Shown here: positions 25,791 through 34,769 of the stretch, one piece after another
Layout: every line of letters begins with the position of its first letter
How positions within the stretch are numbered: the first letter of the stretch is position 1
NCBI GenBank assembly: GCA_000961635.1
Contig: LADQ01000241.1
Span: 1-57,916 of the forward strand
Direction of reading: 5' to 3'
Length of the DNA stretch: 57,916 nucleotides
Origin: Hoeflea sp. BRH_c9
Lineage (GTDB): Bacteria; Pseudomonadota; Alphaproteobacteria; Rhizobiales; Rhizobiaceae
Notes under the pieces: model-generated
What the model saw: only the letters and a program-made list of their open reading frames with translations
Told to the model about the DNA's origin: nothing
The model's database searches: none
Made by a program: the position numbers and the translations under genes

Positions 25791-26573
25791 ATGACCAAAC
25801 CCGTTCAGGTTCCCATCCTCAAGGCGCGCGGCATCAGCAAATCCTATGGCGGACAATGTGTGGTCAACGATATGTCGCTGGATCTGGGCGGTTCCGAAAT
25901 TCTGGGCATCATCGGCCCCAACGGCGCCGGGAAAACCACTCTTTTCAATCTTTTGGCCGGCGCGGTTGCGATTGACGCAGGAACCATCATTCTTGATGGC
26001 AAGGACCTGAGCCACGCCCCCGCCGAGGCCCGCATCCAGCATGGATTGGGACGGACATTCCAGATTCCCCGGCCGTTTCCGCGCATGACCATTCTGGAAA
26101 ATGTCATGACTGCGGCTCAGAACCAGCGCGGTGAAAGCCTGTTCAAGGCGTTGATCGCGCCGCGTCAGGTCGCGGCACAGGAGCGCGCCAATGCGGACCG
26201 GGCCCGCGACATTCTCGATTTCGTCTCGCTCGCGCATCTCGAAGACCAGCCGGCGGCGGTGCTGTCCGGCGGACAACGGAAATTGCTCGAACTCGCGCGA
26301 GTCATGATGGCCGAGCCGCGCGCCATTCTGCTTGATGAACCCGCTGCCGGGGTCAATCCGGCGCTTCTCGATCTGATCATCGACAGGATCATCGCCATCA
26401 ACAAGCTCGGGATCGCGGTGTTGCTGATCGAGCACAACATGGAGATGATCGCCAGGCTTTGCCCGCGCGTCATCGTCATGGCGGCCGGCAAGGCGCTGGC
26501 CGAGGGAGCACCATCGGAGATCACCAAACGCGCCGACGTGATCGATGTCTATCTTGAGGGAATGCCGGCATGA
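25791..26573 (+). CDS. LIV-type ABC importer ATPase (LivG family)
   Basis: 260 residues. Walker A GPNGAGKTT is at 43-51; the signature LSGGQRKLLELARV and Walker B AILLDEPAAGV follow near residues 155-185, and the H-loop is LLIEHNME near residue 213. The long insert between Walker A and signature, with GLGRTFQIPRPF near residue 84, is the mark of LivG rather than LivF. It powers uptake together with the LivF-type protein whose gene overlaps it by 4 bases. First gene of the rightward operon. Confidence 0.92.
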   Translation: MTKPVQVPILKARGISKSYGGQCVVNDMSLDLGGSEILGIIGPNGAGKTTLFNLLAGAVAIDAGTIILDGKDLSHAPAEARIQHGLGRTFQIPRPFPRMTILENVMTAAQNQRGESLFKALIAPRQVAAQERANADRARDILDFVSLAHLEDQPAAVLSGGQRKLLELARVMMAEPRAILLDEPAAGVNPALLDLIIDRIIAINKLGIAVLLIEHNMEMIARLCPRVIVMAAGKALAEGAPSEITKRADVIDVYLEGMPA

Positions 26574-27301
26574 CGGCGCTTTCCCTCACCAACCTGCGCG
26601 CCGGCTACGATCGTGATCTCCCGATCGTCAAGGGCGTCAGCTTTACCGTGAACAAGGGTGAAGCAGTGTGCATTCTCGGGCCCAACGGGGCCGGAAAATC
26701 CTCCATGATCAAGGCGGTTGCCGGTCAGGTACCCTGTTTCGGCGGACAGGTCCGCCTCGGCGAAGCCGATGTCACCGGGCTCTCCTCCCACGAACTGGTG
26801 CGCAAGGGCATGGGGTTCGTGCCGCAGACCGAGAACATCTTCACCCGCCTCACCATCCTGGAAAACCTGCAGATAGCGGCCCAGCTGCTGCCGCGCCCGG
26901 ATCGCGCTGCACGGATAGCGGCAATGTTCGACATGTTCCCCGATCTTGGCGCGCGTCCGCGTGAACTCGCCGGCGCGCTTTCAGGCGGGCAGCGGCAAAT
27001 GCTTGCGGCGGCGCGGGCGTTGCTCACCGAACCGCCGGTGCTGATGCTGGATGAGCCCTCTGCCGGCCTGTCGCCGAAACTGGTCGGACAGGTGTTCGAC
27101 ACCTTGCGGCGCATTTCCGAAGCCGGCGTGACCCTGGTTCTGGTGGAACAGAATGTCCGCGCGGCATTGGCGCTCACCTCACGTGCGCTTGTGCTCGTCG
27201 ACGGGCAGCTGGCACATGACGGACCGACATCCGCGCTGCATGACGGCAACCTCTTGGGCGAATTGTTTCTCGGCCATCGTAGCGTGGAGGCGAGCGCATG
27301 A
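26570..27301 (+). CDS. LIV-type ABC importer ATPase (LivF family)
   Basis: 243 residues. Walker A GPNGAGKSS is at 37-45, the signature LSGGQRQMLAAARAL and Walker B VLMLDEPSAGLSP lie near residues 135-165, and GFVPQTENIFTRLTILENL near residue 80 is the LivF-type Q-loop region. It starts and ends with 4-base overlaps (ATGA) with the LivG- and LivH-type genes, so the operon is translated as a block. It forms the heterodimeric motor with the LivG-type subunit. Confidence 0.92.
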   Translation: MTALSLTNLRAGYDRDLPIVKGVSFTVNKGEAVCILGPNGAGKSSMIKAVAGQVPCFGGQVRLGEADVTGLSSHELVRKGMGFVPQTENIFTRLTILENLQIAAQLLPRPDRAARIAAMFDMFPDLGARPRELAGALSGGQRQMLAAARALLTEPPVLMLDEPSAGLSPKLVGQVFDTLRRISEAGVTLVLVEQNVRAALALTSRALVLVDGQLAHDGPTSALHDGNLLGELFLGHRSVEASA

Positions 27302-28212
27302 ACCCGCAAGCCTTCATCGACGGGCTGATATCCGGATCAACCATTGGTCTCGGCGCCATCGGCCTGACGCTGACCTATTCAATCCTGCGATTCGCCAATT
27401 TCACCCATGGCGACTTCCTCGCCTGGGGCGCCTACCTCACCCTGACTGTCGCCGGCGTGTTGGGCGGGTTGGCGGCAGGACTCGGCGCGCCGCTCTATCC
27501 GTTCAGCTTTGGCTGGGGCCTGCCCTTGGCGGTGATGGGCGGCGTCATTCTGACCGTGGCGCTGGCGCTCGGACTTGATCGCATCCTGTTCGGGCGGCTG
27601 CGCGCCCGCGGCGCCGATGCCATCATCATCGTGATGGCGAGCTTTGGCGCGTCCATGGCGCTGCGCTCCCTGCTGGAATTCATCTTCACCGCCAAGCCCG
27701 CCTATTTCACCAAGGCGCTGCAGATCGCCAAGCCGCTGGGCCTGGGCATGCGCGCAACGCCGGACCAGCTTCTGGTGATCGGTCTCACCGGCGCTCTCGT
27801 GCTGGCCTTGCATTTGTTCGTCACCCGCAGCGACACCGGGCGCGCCATGCGCGCGGTGTCGGAGAACCCCAATCTTGCAAGCGTTTTCGGGGTTGATGTC
27901 GACAAGATCGTGCGCGTTACCTGGATCATCGGCGCGGGCATGGCCTGTCTGGCCGGCGTCATGGCCGGACTGTTGGTGCAGATCAGGCCCTATATGGGGT
28001 TTGACCTGTTGCTGCCGCTTTTCGCCGCGGCCATTCTCGGCGGCATCGGCTCCATTCCCGGCGCCATGCTGGGCGGCCTGATTATCGGCCTCGCCGAGGC
28101 TTTCACCGTCCAGATCATCGGCGCCGAATGGCGGGCGGCCATCTCTTTCATCATTCTGGTGCTGGTGCTGATGCTGCGCCCACAGGGCCTTTTCGGTCAA
28201 AGGGGAGCATGA
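27298..28212 (+). CDS. LIV-type ABC importer permease (LivH family)
   Basis: 304-residue membrane protein with about eight hydrophobic helices. The N-terminal GLISGSTIGLGAIGLTLTYS and FANFTHGDFLAWGAY segments are the standard LivH motifs, and the coupling loop RAVSENPNLASVFGVDVDKI lies near residue 185. The C-terminal GGIGSIPGAMLGGLIIGL is also typical. It forms the pore with the LivM-type protein. Some other family members move amides or urea, so the substrate is not fixed. Confidence 0.91.
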   Translation: MNPQAFIDGLISGSTIGLGAIGLTLTYSILRFANFTHGDFLAWGAYLTLTVAGVLGGLAAGLGAPLYPFSFGWGLPLAVMGGVILTVALALGLDRILFGRLRARGADAIIIVMASFGASMALRSLLEFIFTAKPAYFTKALQIAKPLGLGMRATPDQLLVIGLTGALVLALHLFVTRSDTGRAMRAVSENPNLASVFGVDVDKIVRVTWIIGAGMACLAGVMAGLLVQIRPYMGFDLLLPLFAAAILGGIGSIPGAMLGGLIIGLAEAFTVQIIGAEWRAAISFIILVLVLMLRPQGLFGQRGA

Positions 28213-29171
28213 TGGAAATTCTCGCCTATGCCGCGTTCTTTCTCACCGTGGCCCTGACCTATGCGATCATGTGCCTGGGATTGAATGTGCAATGGGGACA
28301 AACCGGCCTGTTCAATGTCGGCATTGCGGGTTTCGTCGGATTGGGCGCCTACGTCTCTGCCGCGCTGACCACGCCGGATGCGGCGGATCGCATCGGCGGC
28401 TTCGACTTGCCCATCGTTGTCGGCTGGCTTGCGGCCATGGCGGCGGGTGGCTTGCTGGCGCTGGCTGTCGGTCTGCTCACCCTCAGAATGCGCTCCGATT
28501 ACCTGGCGATCACCACCTTTGGCATCGCCGTGGCCCTGCAACTGGTGTTTCAGAACGCCGAAATCCTGACCGGTGGCGCCTTCGGAATGGCTTTCATCCC
28601 GCGCCCGTTTGCCGGGTTGCAGGGACAGGCCTTCGCCTTCAACATTGTCAATCTGGCTTTGACCGGATTGGTCGTCGCAGCGCTTTATCTGCTGCTTGAG
28701 CACCTGCTGCGCAGCCCCTGGGGCCGGGCGCTGCGGGCGGTGCGCGAGGACGAAGTGGCAGCGCAGGCGCTCGGCAAGAATCCGGTCCTGTTGCGCATCC
28801 AGGCCTTTGCGCTTGGCGGCGCCATCATGGCGCTGGCGGGTGCGGTGCAAGCCCATTTCATCGGCTTCATCGCACCGGGCAATTATCTGCCGATGATGAC
28901 ATTTCAGGTCTGGGCCATGTTGATCGTCGGCGGCTCGGGCAACAATCGCGGCGCGCTGCTGGGCGCTGTTCTTGTCTGGGCGATCTGGGCCTTGTCGGGC
29001 GCGCTGATTTCGGAAGTCTTCCCCGCCGATCAGCAGGCCCGCGCCGCATCCCTGCAGATCGTGACCATCGGCGTCATGCTCTGTGTCATTCTTCTCTGGC
29101 GGCCGCAAGGCATTTTGCCCGAGGTGCGCTCGGTATCGCGCCACCTCGGCCGCCGCAACAAGGACCAGTGA
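28209..29171 (+). CDS. LIV-type ABC importer permease (LivM family)
   Basis: 320 residues from the first of two adjacent ATGs, preceded by AAAGGGGAGC and overlapping the LivH-type stop. About nine membrane helices. Family signatures are GLNVQWGQTGLFNVGIAGF near residue 24, the coupling segment RAVREDEVAAQALGKNP near residue 180 and GGSGNNRGALLGAVLVW near residue 242. It completes the pore. The next gene starts 4 bases after its stop. Confidence 0.91.
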   Translation: MMEILAYAAFFLTVALTYAIMCLGLNVQWGQTGLFNVGIAGFVGLGAYVSAALTTPDAADRIGGFDLPIVVGWLAAMAAGGLLALAVGLLTLRMRSDYLAITTFGIAVALQLVFQNAEILTGGAFGMAFIPRPFAGLQGQAFAFNIVNLALTGLVVAALYLLLEHLLRSPWGRALRAVREDEVAAQALGKNPVLLRIQAFALGGAIMALAGAVQAHFIGFIAPGNYLPMMTFQVWAMLIVGGSGNNRGALLGAVLVWAIWALSGALISEVFPADQQARAASLQIVTIGVMLCVILLWRPQGILPEVRSVSRHLGRRNKDQ

Positions 29172-29175
29172 ATCC

Positions 29176-30642
29176 ATGAAACCCGACCGCAAGGATCTCG
29201 CGCCCGGCCTCTCCATCAGTCGCATTCTCACCGGCCTCTGGCAGGTTGCCGATCAGGAGAAGGACGGCGTGGCGCTCAACCCCTTGGCCGGCGCCCAGGC
29301 GCTGACAGACTATGCCGAAGCAGGTTTCGACACATTCGACATGGCCGATCACTACGGCAGCGCCGAACTGATCGCCGGCGAAATGTTGCGCGGCTGGAAA
29401 GGTTCGCCCCGTCCCAGGGCCTTTACCAAATGGTGCCCGGAACCTGGACCAATGACTGCCGAGATCGTTCGCGCCGGCGTTCAGCAGCGGCTCGACCGGC
29501 TCGGCGTCGATCGTGTCGATCTGCTGCAATTCCACTGGTGGACGTTCGAGCATCCCGCCTGGCTCGATGCTCTGCACGAACTGACGCGGCTTAGGCAGGA
29601 AGGTCTGATTGGCGAAATCGGCGTCACCAATTTTGATTCAGCCCATCTCAACCTTGCGCTCGCTGATGGCATTCCCCTGGTCTCCAACCAGGTGTCTTTC
29701 TCCCTGATTGATCGCCGCGCGGCGGGCCATCTCGCGGAGACCTGCAAAAAGCACAATGTGCAATTGCTGGCCTATGGCACATTGTGCGGCGGTTTCCTGT
29801 CAGAACGCTGGCTTGGCAAGGCCGAGCCGGACTCCGTCCAGGACTGGAGCGGCGCCAAATATCTGCGCTTCATCCATGCCGCCGGCGGCTGGGAGGGCTA
29901 TCAGGGCATCCTGACCGCCGCAGAACGCATTGCCCGGAAACACAAGGTTTCGATATCCAACGTGGCGACGCGATGGGTGCTGGAACATGCCCATGTCGCC
30001 GGTGTGATCGTCGGGGCGCGCTTGGGCGAAAATCAGCATCGCGCCGATAATCTGCAGCTGTTCCGGTTTGAACTTGATTCCGACGACCATGCATTGTTGA
30101 ATCTGGCGTTCGCGGCGACCCGCCCAATCCCCGGCGATTGCGGCGATGAATATCGCCAGCCCCCCTTTCTCACCGCGTCGGGAGATCTGAGCCATCATCT
30201 GGCCGAAATGCCCAGCGCCATGCAGGCTGTCGCCGACCCCGAAATCCCGGACCGGGCTCGGGTCTTTTCAGGCTCGCTGTGGGAGCCGATCGCCGGCTAT
30301 TGCCGTGCGTTGCGCGATGGCGACCGGATCGTGGTGTCGGGAACCACCGCCACCCACGGCGTTGACCGCACCGTTGCTCCCGGCGACGCAGGCGCGCAGG
30401 CAACCTACATTCTCGACAAGATCGCCGCCGCGGTGCGGGCGCTTGGCGGCGACCCGAAAGATATCCTGCGCACCCGCATGTATCTGCGCGGCGATGAAGA
30501 TGTGGAGGCGGCAGCGCGTGCCCACGGGCTGCGCTTCACCGCCAACCCACCGGCCAATACCGCGTTCCTGGTCGGCGATCTGATTGGCGATTTCCGGGTG
30601 GAGATCGAAGCCGAGGCAGTCGTGAGCCCGAAGCGGAGCTGA
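29176..30642 (+). CDS. Fusion protein: aldo/keto reductase domain plus RidA (YjgF) domain
   Basis: 488 residues in one uninterrupted frame. Residues 10-325 are an aldo/keto reductase with the tetrad visible: Asp and Tyr in FDMADHYGS near residue 58, Lys in AFTKWCPE near residue 84 and His in LQFHWWTFE near residue 121. Residues from about 365 to 488 are a RidA/YjgF domain (VSGTTATHGVDR, then DILRTRMYLRGDEDVEAA, ending FRVEIEAEAV). The Arg that binds the enamine carboxylate in true RidA, expected in the ARxxVEV segment, is replaced here (PANTAFLV), so imine deaminase activity is unlikely; other Rid subgroups also lack it. A paralogous aldo/keto reductase without the tail is in the divergent operon. 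The chain may couple reduction of a carbonyl to handling of a reactive imine or ketone. Confidence 0.85.
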   Translation: MKPDRKDLAPGLSISRILTGLWQVADQEKDGVALNPLAGAQALTDYAEAGFDTFDMADHYGSAELIAGEMLRGWKGSPRPRAFTKWCPEPGPMTAEIVRAGVQQRLDRLGVDRVDLLQFHWWTFEHPAWLDALHELTRLRQEGLIGEIGVTNFDSAHLNLALADGIPLVSNQVSFSLIDRRAAGHLAETCKKHNVQLLAYGTLCGGFLSERWLGKAEPDSVQDWSGAKYLRFIHAAGGWEGYQGILTAAERIARKHKVSISNVATRWVLEHAHVAGVIVGARLGENQHRADNLQLFRFELDSDDHALLNLAFAATRPIPGDCGDEYRQPPFLTASGDLSHHLAEMPSAMQAVADPEIPDRARVFSGSLWEPIAGYCRALRDGDRIVVSGTTATHGVDRTVAPGDAGAQATYILDKIAAAVRALGGDPKDILRTRMYLRGDEDVEAAARAHGLRFTANPPANTAFLVGDLIGDFRVEIEAEAVVSPKRS

Positions 30643-30644
30643 AT

Positions 30645-30956
30645 TAGAGCCGATCATCTTTAGCTGGAAGCGATTTGATGGACAGGATTTTTCGCGTCAG
30701 CTAGGAAAAACCGCAAGCGCGATGCAGCGCATCGTGCGAGGATTTTGACGACGCTGCCGCGGAAAAGACGTCCAAGCATGGCGAAGCCGGGATACTGGCT
30801 CAGGAACGAGCCATTATAATCGTCTGAACTTGGTCTTTCGCGCTCTGGACAGCGTCGCGCGAGGCTAACGGCGCTCGCGCCGCGTCGCCTCACGCTCCTA
30901 GCCAGATCACGAAATCCCGGCGTTCAAACGATTCCATCTAAAGATGATCGGCTCTA
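30645..30956. repeat. 312-bp intergenic inverted-repeat element (MITE- or RIME-like)
   Basis: The ends are perfect 19-bp inverted repeats, TAGAGCCGATCATCTTTAG at the left and its complement at the right; similarity continues imperfectly for another 15-20 bases (TGGAA-CG-TTTGA) and includes a GGATTT...GCTAGGA block on each side. If the outermost TA is a duplicated target, the element has the form TA-GAGCC...GGCTC-TA, as for IS630/mariner-type insertions. It has no credible gene and no transposase. It fills the whole spacer between two convergent genes and supplies the stop codon (TAG) of the right-hand one. Short palindromic repeats are common between genes of rhizobia. I cannot tell copy number from this window. 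Confidence 0.68.
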
Positions 30957-32258
30957 GATGCCGAGCCGGTCTCGCAACCGGTAAACCGCGACGGACGGAG
31001 CAAGAAACCACGGATCTCCGGTGTAGAGAGGCCTGGTCTGGAACGGGATCTGGCTGAAGGCGCCGAGATCCTTTTCAAACCCCGCTGCCGCTTTGCCGAC
31101 CTTCGATCCCAGGTAACCCGCCATGCCGACGCCGGAGCCGCAATAACCCATGGCGTAGTAAAGACCGCTGTCCTCGCCGCAATGCATCAGCGTGTCGAAG
31201 GTGAAGGCCACGATCCCGGACCAGGAATGGCTGATACGGGTGTGTTTGAGTTCGGGGAAAAGCCTGACCAGCTCGGCAAGCAGCTTCGGGCCGCTCTTGC
31301 GCGGATCGGTCTCCTGCAGCGAAACACGCCCACCAAACAGGATGCGTTTGCGGTCCGGCGACGGCCGGTAATAATAGACAAGCTTTCTGGTGTCGGAGAG
31401 GATACGGTTGGTCGGAAACAACCGGTCCATCACCTCGGCAGGGATTTCCTCGGTCGCTATGACGTAGGAGCCGATCGGAATCACCCGCCGCTGATGCCAC
31501 GGCGTCAGCGGCCCCGTGTAGCCATTGGTGGCGATAATCACCTTGTTGGCGCGGATGCGGCCCTTGTCGGTCGAAACTTCAAAGCCTTGCGGGCTACGTT
31601 CGAGATCATTGACGCGGCACTGGCTGACGATGCTGGCGCCCGCGGCTTTCGCCACACCCAGAAGACCGGAATGATACTTGCCGGGATCAAGGCTGGCGTG
31701 GCGCGGGAAGACAATTCCGCCGTGATAGGCGTCAGTGCCGAGTTCGCTGTGTTGCTTGTCGCGCGACACCACGAAGGCGCCGGTTTCAAAGCCAGGATGA
31801 CGGACCTCGCAATCCCGCGCCAGTTTGTCGTACTGGCCCGCGGTGTGCGCGCCGTGAAACCTGCCGACGACCCCGAAATCACAGGCGATTTTTTCCTGGC
31901 CGACGAAATCCGAGACATGATCGAGCGATGCCTGGCCTTCTTTGAGAATGGCGATCGCACGCTGTTCGCCATATCGCCGTGTGAGTGCGGAAAAGGATGG
32001 TTTGACGCTGGTGGAAATTTGCCCGCCATTACGGGTGGAACAGCCGAAGCCGGCGGCCTCCGCGTCGACGACAACCGTCTCCAGACCCGCCCGCGCGGTC
32101 TGCACGGCCGCATGCAGGCCGGTGTAGCCCGATCCGATGATCACCACATCGGCCGAGGCAGGCAGCGCCGTCAAATCACCCGCCGGCCTGGGGCTCGCCT
32201 CCCACCAATAGGGCTCAGGCTTGAATTCCGGACTGAAGCAATCTTCTGGCTGTGTCAT
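30954..32258 (-). CDS. FAD-dependent amine/amino-acid oxidase (PuuB/OrdL-like, DAO family)
   Basis: 434 residues. The FAD-binding motif VVIIGSGYTGLHAA is near residue 38-51 and the conserved STRNGGQIS segment near residue 74 is typical of gamma-glutamylputrescine oxidoreductase-like enzymes. The C-terminal FAD contact YCGSGVGMAGYLGSK is near residue 373. Such enzymes oxidise an amine to imine/aldehyde with release of hydrogen peroxide. The gene is the last of the second polyamine-type operon, 1 base after the GMC gene. Its TAG stop is formed by the first bases of the inverted-repeat element that follows, so the insertion has not shortened the protein noticeably. Confidence 0.86.
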   Translation of the reverse strand: MTQPEDCFSPEFKPEPYWWEASPRPAGDLTALPASADVVIIGSGYTGLHAAVQTARAGLETVVVDAEAAGFGCSTRNGGQISTSVKPSFSALTRRYGEQRAIAILKEGQASLDHVSDFVGQEKIACDFGVVGRFHGAHTAGQYDKLARDCEVRHPGFETGAFVVSRDKQHSELGTDAYHGGIVFPRHASLDPGKYHSGLLGVAKAAGASIVSQCRVNDLERSPQGFEVSTDKGRIRANKVIIATNGYTGPLTPWHQRRVIPIGSYVIATEEIPAEVMDRLFPTNRILSDTRKLVYYYRPSPDRKRILFGGRVSLQETDPRKSGPKLLAELVRLFPELKHTRISHSWSGIVAFTFDTLMHCGEDSGLYYAMGYCGSGVGMAGYLGSKVGKAAAGFEKDLGAFSQIPFQTRPLYTGDPWFLAPSVAVYRLRDRLGI

Positions 32259-32259
32259 G

Positions 32260-33882
32260 TCATGTTCCCGCGTGGTCGGAGAGGATCATGTCGGCGCCTT
32301 TTTCCGCCACCATGATAGTCGGCGCATTGGTGTTTCCCGAGGTGACGGCCGGAAAGACCGAGGCATCGATCACCCGAAGCCCCGCCAGACCGTGAACCTG
32401 AAGCCGGGCATTGACAACACTGTCAGTCTCGTCCGCGCCCATGCGGCAGGTGCTGACGGGATGGAACACCGTCCCGGCGCGCGCCCTGATGTCGGCGATC
32501 ATCTCCTCATCCGTTTCCACCTGCTGCCCGGGCCGGATCTCGGTTTCAAGGATTTCGGCAAAAGCAGGCGCGGCGGCGAGCTTGCGCAGGAACCGCGCGC
32601 CTTCAAGTTGCTCGGCCACATCATGATTGGTCGACAGGTAATTGGGGTGGATCGCCGGCGCGTCGAAGGGATCGGCCGATCTGAGTTCCAGATGGCCCCG
32701 GCTGGTCGGCCGTGTCGGCTGGGTCCCCATGATCACGCCGGGGAACGGATCAGGGCTCATCAGCGGCCGCTTGCCCGGCGGCGCCTTGGTGTAGCTGACC
32801 GGTGAAAAATAGAGCTGCATGTTGGGGCGCTCAAGCTCTGGCCGTGTCCGGATGAAGCCGCCGGCCTGATTGACCCCGAGCGACAACGGTCCGCGACGGC
32901 GCAAGACATAGTTCAGCCCGTGCCACAGCTTGCCATGCAACGGCCGGAGTTCGTCATTGAGGGTCCGAACCCTGGCTTTCCAGGTGTGATCGATACACAG
33001 ATGATCCTGCAGGTTCTGGCCAACATTCGGTTGCTGGCGCACGACATCAAGTCCATGGCGTTTGAGCACATCAGCGGGTCCGACGCCGGACAGCATCAGC
33101 AATTGCGGCGAATTCACCGATCCACCGGAGACAATGACCTCGCGTCCGGCATGGACCCGCTCCACTTTGCCATTGCGGATATATTCGACACCGGTGGCGC
33201 GCTGGCCGTCAAACAGGATCCGCGTGGCGTGGGCGCGTGACTTGACGGTCAGGTTGGATCGCTTGCGCGCCGGCTGCAGATAGGCGCGCGCCGCCGACAT
33301 GCGAAAACCGCCCTTGGCGGTGTTCTGGTAAAACCCGATTCCCTCATTCGTGGCCGCATTGAAATCGGCATTATGGGCGAGCCCGCACTGCTCGCCGGCC
33401 CGGATGAAATTCTGGCAGGTCGGGTGCAGATCGCGGTCCATGGTCGACACATGGAGCGGGCCATCACTGCCGCGCCACTCGCTTCCGCCCTGATCGCTGG
33501 TCTCGCTTTTCCGGAAATAGGGCAAAACATCTTTCCAGCCCCATCCCGGATTGCCCATTGCCTCCCAATCGTCAAAATCACCGGGATGGCCGCGGACATA
33601 GACCATCGCGTTGATCGAGGACGACCCGCCGATCACCTTGCCGCGCGGCCAGTAGCTGACGCGATTGTCCGTACCTGGATCAGGTTCGGACCGGTACATC
33701 CAGTTGATGCGCTTGTCGTAAAACGCCATGCCGTAGCCGATCGGCATCCAGATCTTGAAGTTCTTGTCATGGCCGCCGGCTTCGAGCAGCAGCACCGAAT
33801 ATCTGCCGCTCTCGGTCAACCGGTTGGCGAGCACACACCCGGCCGATCCGGCGCCAACAATCACAAAGTCATAGGTTTGCAC
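32260..33882 (-). CDS. GMC oxidoreductase, choline-dehydrogenase-like
   Basis: 540 residues. N-terminal FAD motif [16 protein letters not shown] at about 7-22, GMC signature 1 around [14 protein letters not shown] near residue 83, signature 2 around [16 protein letters not shown] near residue 255, and the C-terminal active-site pair in [10 protein letters not shown] near residue 467 and [16 protein letters not shown] near residue 512. This matches the BetA/alcohol-dehydrogenase branch of GMC, which oxidises primary alcohols such as choline. It follows the permease gene by 29 bases in an operon with a polyamine-type importer and an amine oxidase. An amino-alcohol substrate is plausible; choline itself is not proven. 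Confidence 0.87.
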   Translation of the reverse strand: MQTYDFVIVGAGSAGCVLANRLTESGRYSVLLLEAGGHDKNFKIWMPIGYGMAFYDKRINWMYRSEPDPGTDNRVSYWPRGKVIGGSSSINAMVYVRGHPGDFDDWEAMGNPGWGWKDVLPYFRKSETSDQGGSEWRGSDGPLHVSTMDRDLHPTCQNFIRAGEQCGLAHNADFNAATNEGIGFYQNTAKGGFRMSAARAYLQPARKRSNLTVKSRAHATRILFDGQRATGVEYIRNGKVERVHAGREVIVSGGSVNSPQLLMLSGVGPADVLKRHGLDVVRQQPNVGQNLQDHLCIDHTWKARVRTLNDELRPLHGKLWHGLNYVLRRRGPLSLGVNQAGGFIRTRPELERPNMQLYFSPVSYTKAPPGKRPLMSPDPFPGVIMGTQPTRPTSRGHLELRSADPFDAPAIHPNYLSTNHDVAEQLEGARFLRKLAAAPAFAEILETEIRPGQQVETDEEMIADIRARAGTVFHPVSTCRMGADETDSVVNARLQVHGLAGLRVIDASVFPAVTSGNTNAPTIMVAEKGADMILSDHAGT

Positions 33883-33911
33883 GTAAAAGCGCCAGTCTTG
33901 GGTTTGGGGGC

Positions 33912-34769
33912 TCAGGTTTGGGGTTTGTCGCGTTGAACCAGCACGGAAACCAGGGCGAGCAGCGCGGAGCCGACCATCAGGAAGAACGAGACCGCATTGA
34001 GCACCGGCGTCGATCCGACCTTGACCATGCGGTCATACATGGTGATGGTCAACGGCGCTTCGGAGCCGACCAGGAACAGCGTGGTGTTGAAGTTCTCGAA
34101 CGAGACCAGAAACGCCACGATGCCGGCGGCCGCCATTGCCGGGAACAGGAACGGCAGGGTGATCGTCCTGAGCACCCGCACCCGGCTGGCGCCAAGATTG
34201 TACGCCGCTTCTTCCATCGACTCATCGAACTTCTTCAACCGGGCGATGATCACCAGCGAGGTGATCGTGGTGATGAAGGAGAACTGCCCGAGCACCACGA
34301 GCACGATGCCCGGGCGCAGGAAATCCAGATCCAGCGAAAGGCTCTCTTCCGCTCCGTTGGCGATATTGCTGGCAAGCAGCAGGATCGAGATGCCCAGAAT
34401 GACGCCGGGAATGACCAGCGGCACCACCATCATGATGTAGAAGAAATCCTTCGCCGGAAACTTGCAGCGCACAAACAGGAAGGCGTTGCAGGTGCCGACG
34501 AACACCGACAGCAGCGAAACGAAGCTGGCGATGACGAAGGAGTAATAAAGCCCGCGCAGCAATCTGCGGTCATGAAACATCCCGAGCTTCGGCTCGGTGT
34601 CATTGAAGAACCAATCGAGCGTGAAGCCCTGCCATGGCAGCGACGGGAAAACCGAATCATTGAAAGCAAACATGCCCGCGGCCACCAGCGGCGCCGCCAG
34701 GAACACGAAGAAGGCGGCCACATAGATGCGATAGCTGGCCAGAAAAGCGGTGTTGGGTTTGATCGCCAT
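33912..34769 (-). CDS. Spermidine/putrescine-type ABC importer permease (PotC/PotI family)
   Basis: 285-residue membrane protein with about six helices; the first spans roughly residues 13-34. The ATPase-coupling EAA loop is [21 protein letters not shown] near residue 180. The start, [10 protein letters not shown], overlaps the stop of the preceding permease gene by one base (TGATG), which fixes it against a longer frame. It pairs with the upstream PotB/PotH-type permease. It belongs to the second polyamine-type importer of the window, distinct in sequence from the first. Confidence 0.9.
   Translation of the reverse strand: MAIKPNTAFLASYRIYVAAFFVFLAAPLVAAGMFAFNDSVFPSLPWQGFTLDWFFNDTEPKLGMFHDRRLLRGLYYSFVIASFVSLLSVFVGTCNAFLFVRCKFPAKDFFYIMMVVPLVIPGVILGISILLLASNIANGAEESLSLDLDFLRPGIVLVVLGQFSFITTITSLVIIARLKKFDESMEEAAYNLGASRVRVLRTITLPFLFPAMAAAGIVAFLVSFENFNTTLFLVGSEAPLTITMYDRMVKVGSTPVLNAVSFFLMVGSALLALVSVLVQRDKPQT

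Noticed and set aside
30660-30893. A 77-codon frame within the inverted-repeat element.
   Set aside because: No ribosome site, Arg-rich low-complexity translation, and the surrounding element is a non-coding repeat.
30645-30956. An insertion sequence.
   Set aside because: The element is only 312 bp and has no transposase frame, so it can at most be a non-autonomous derivative.
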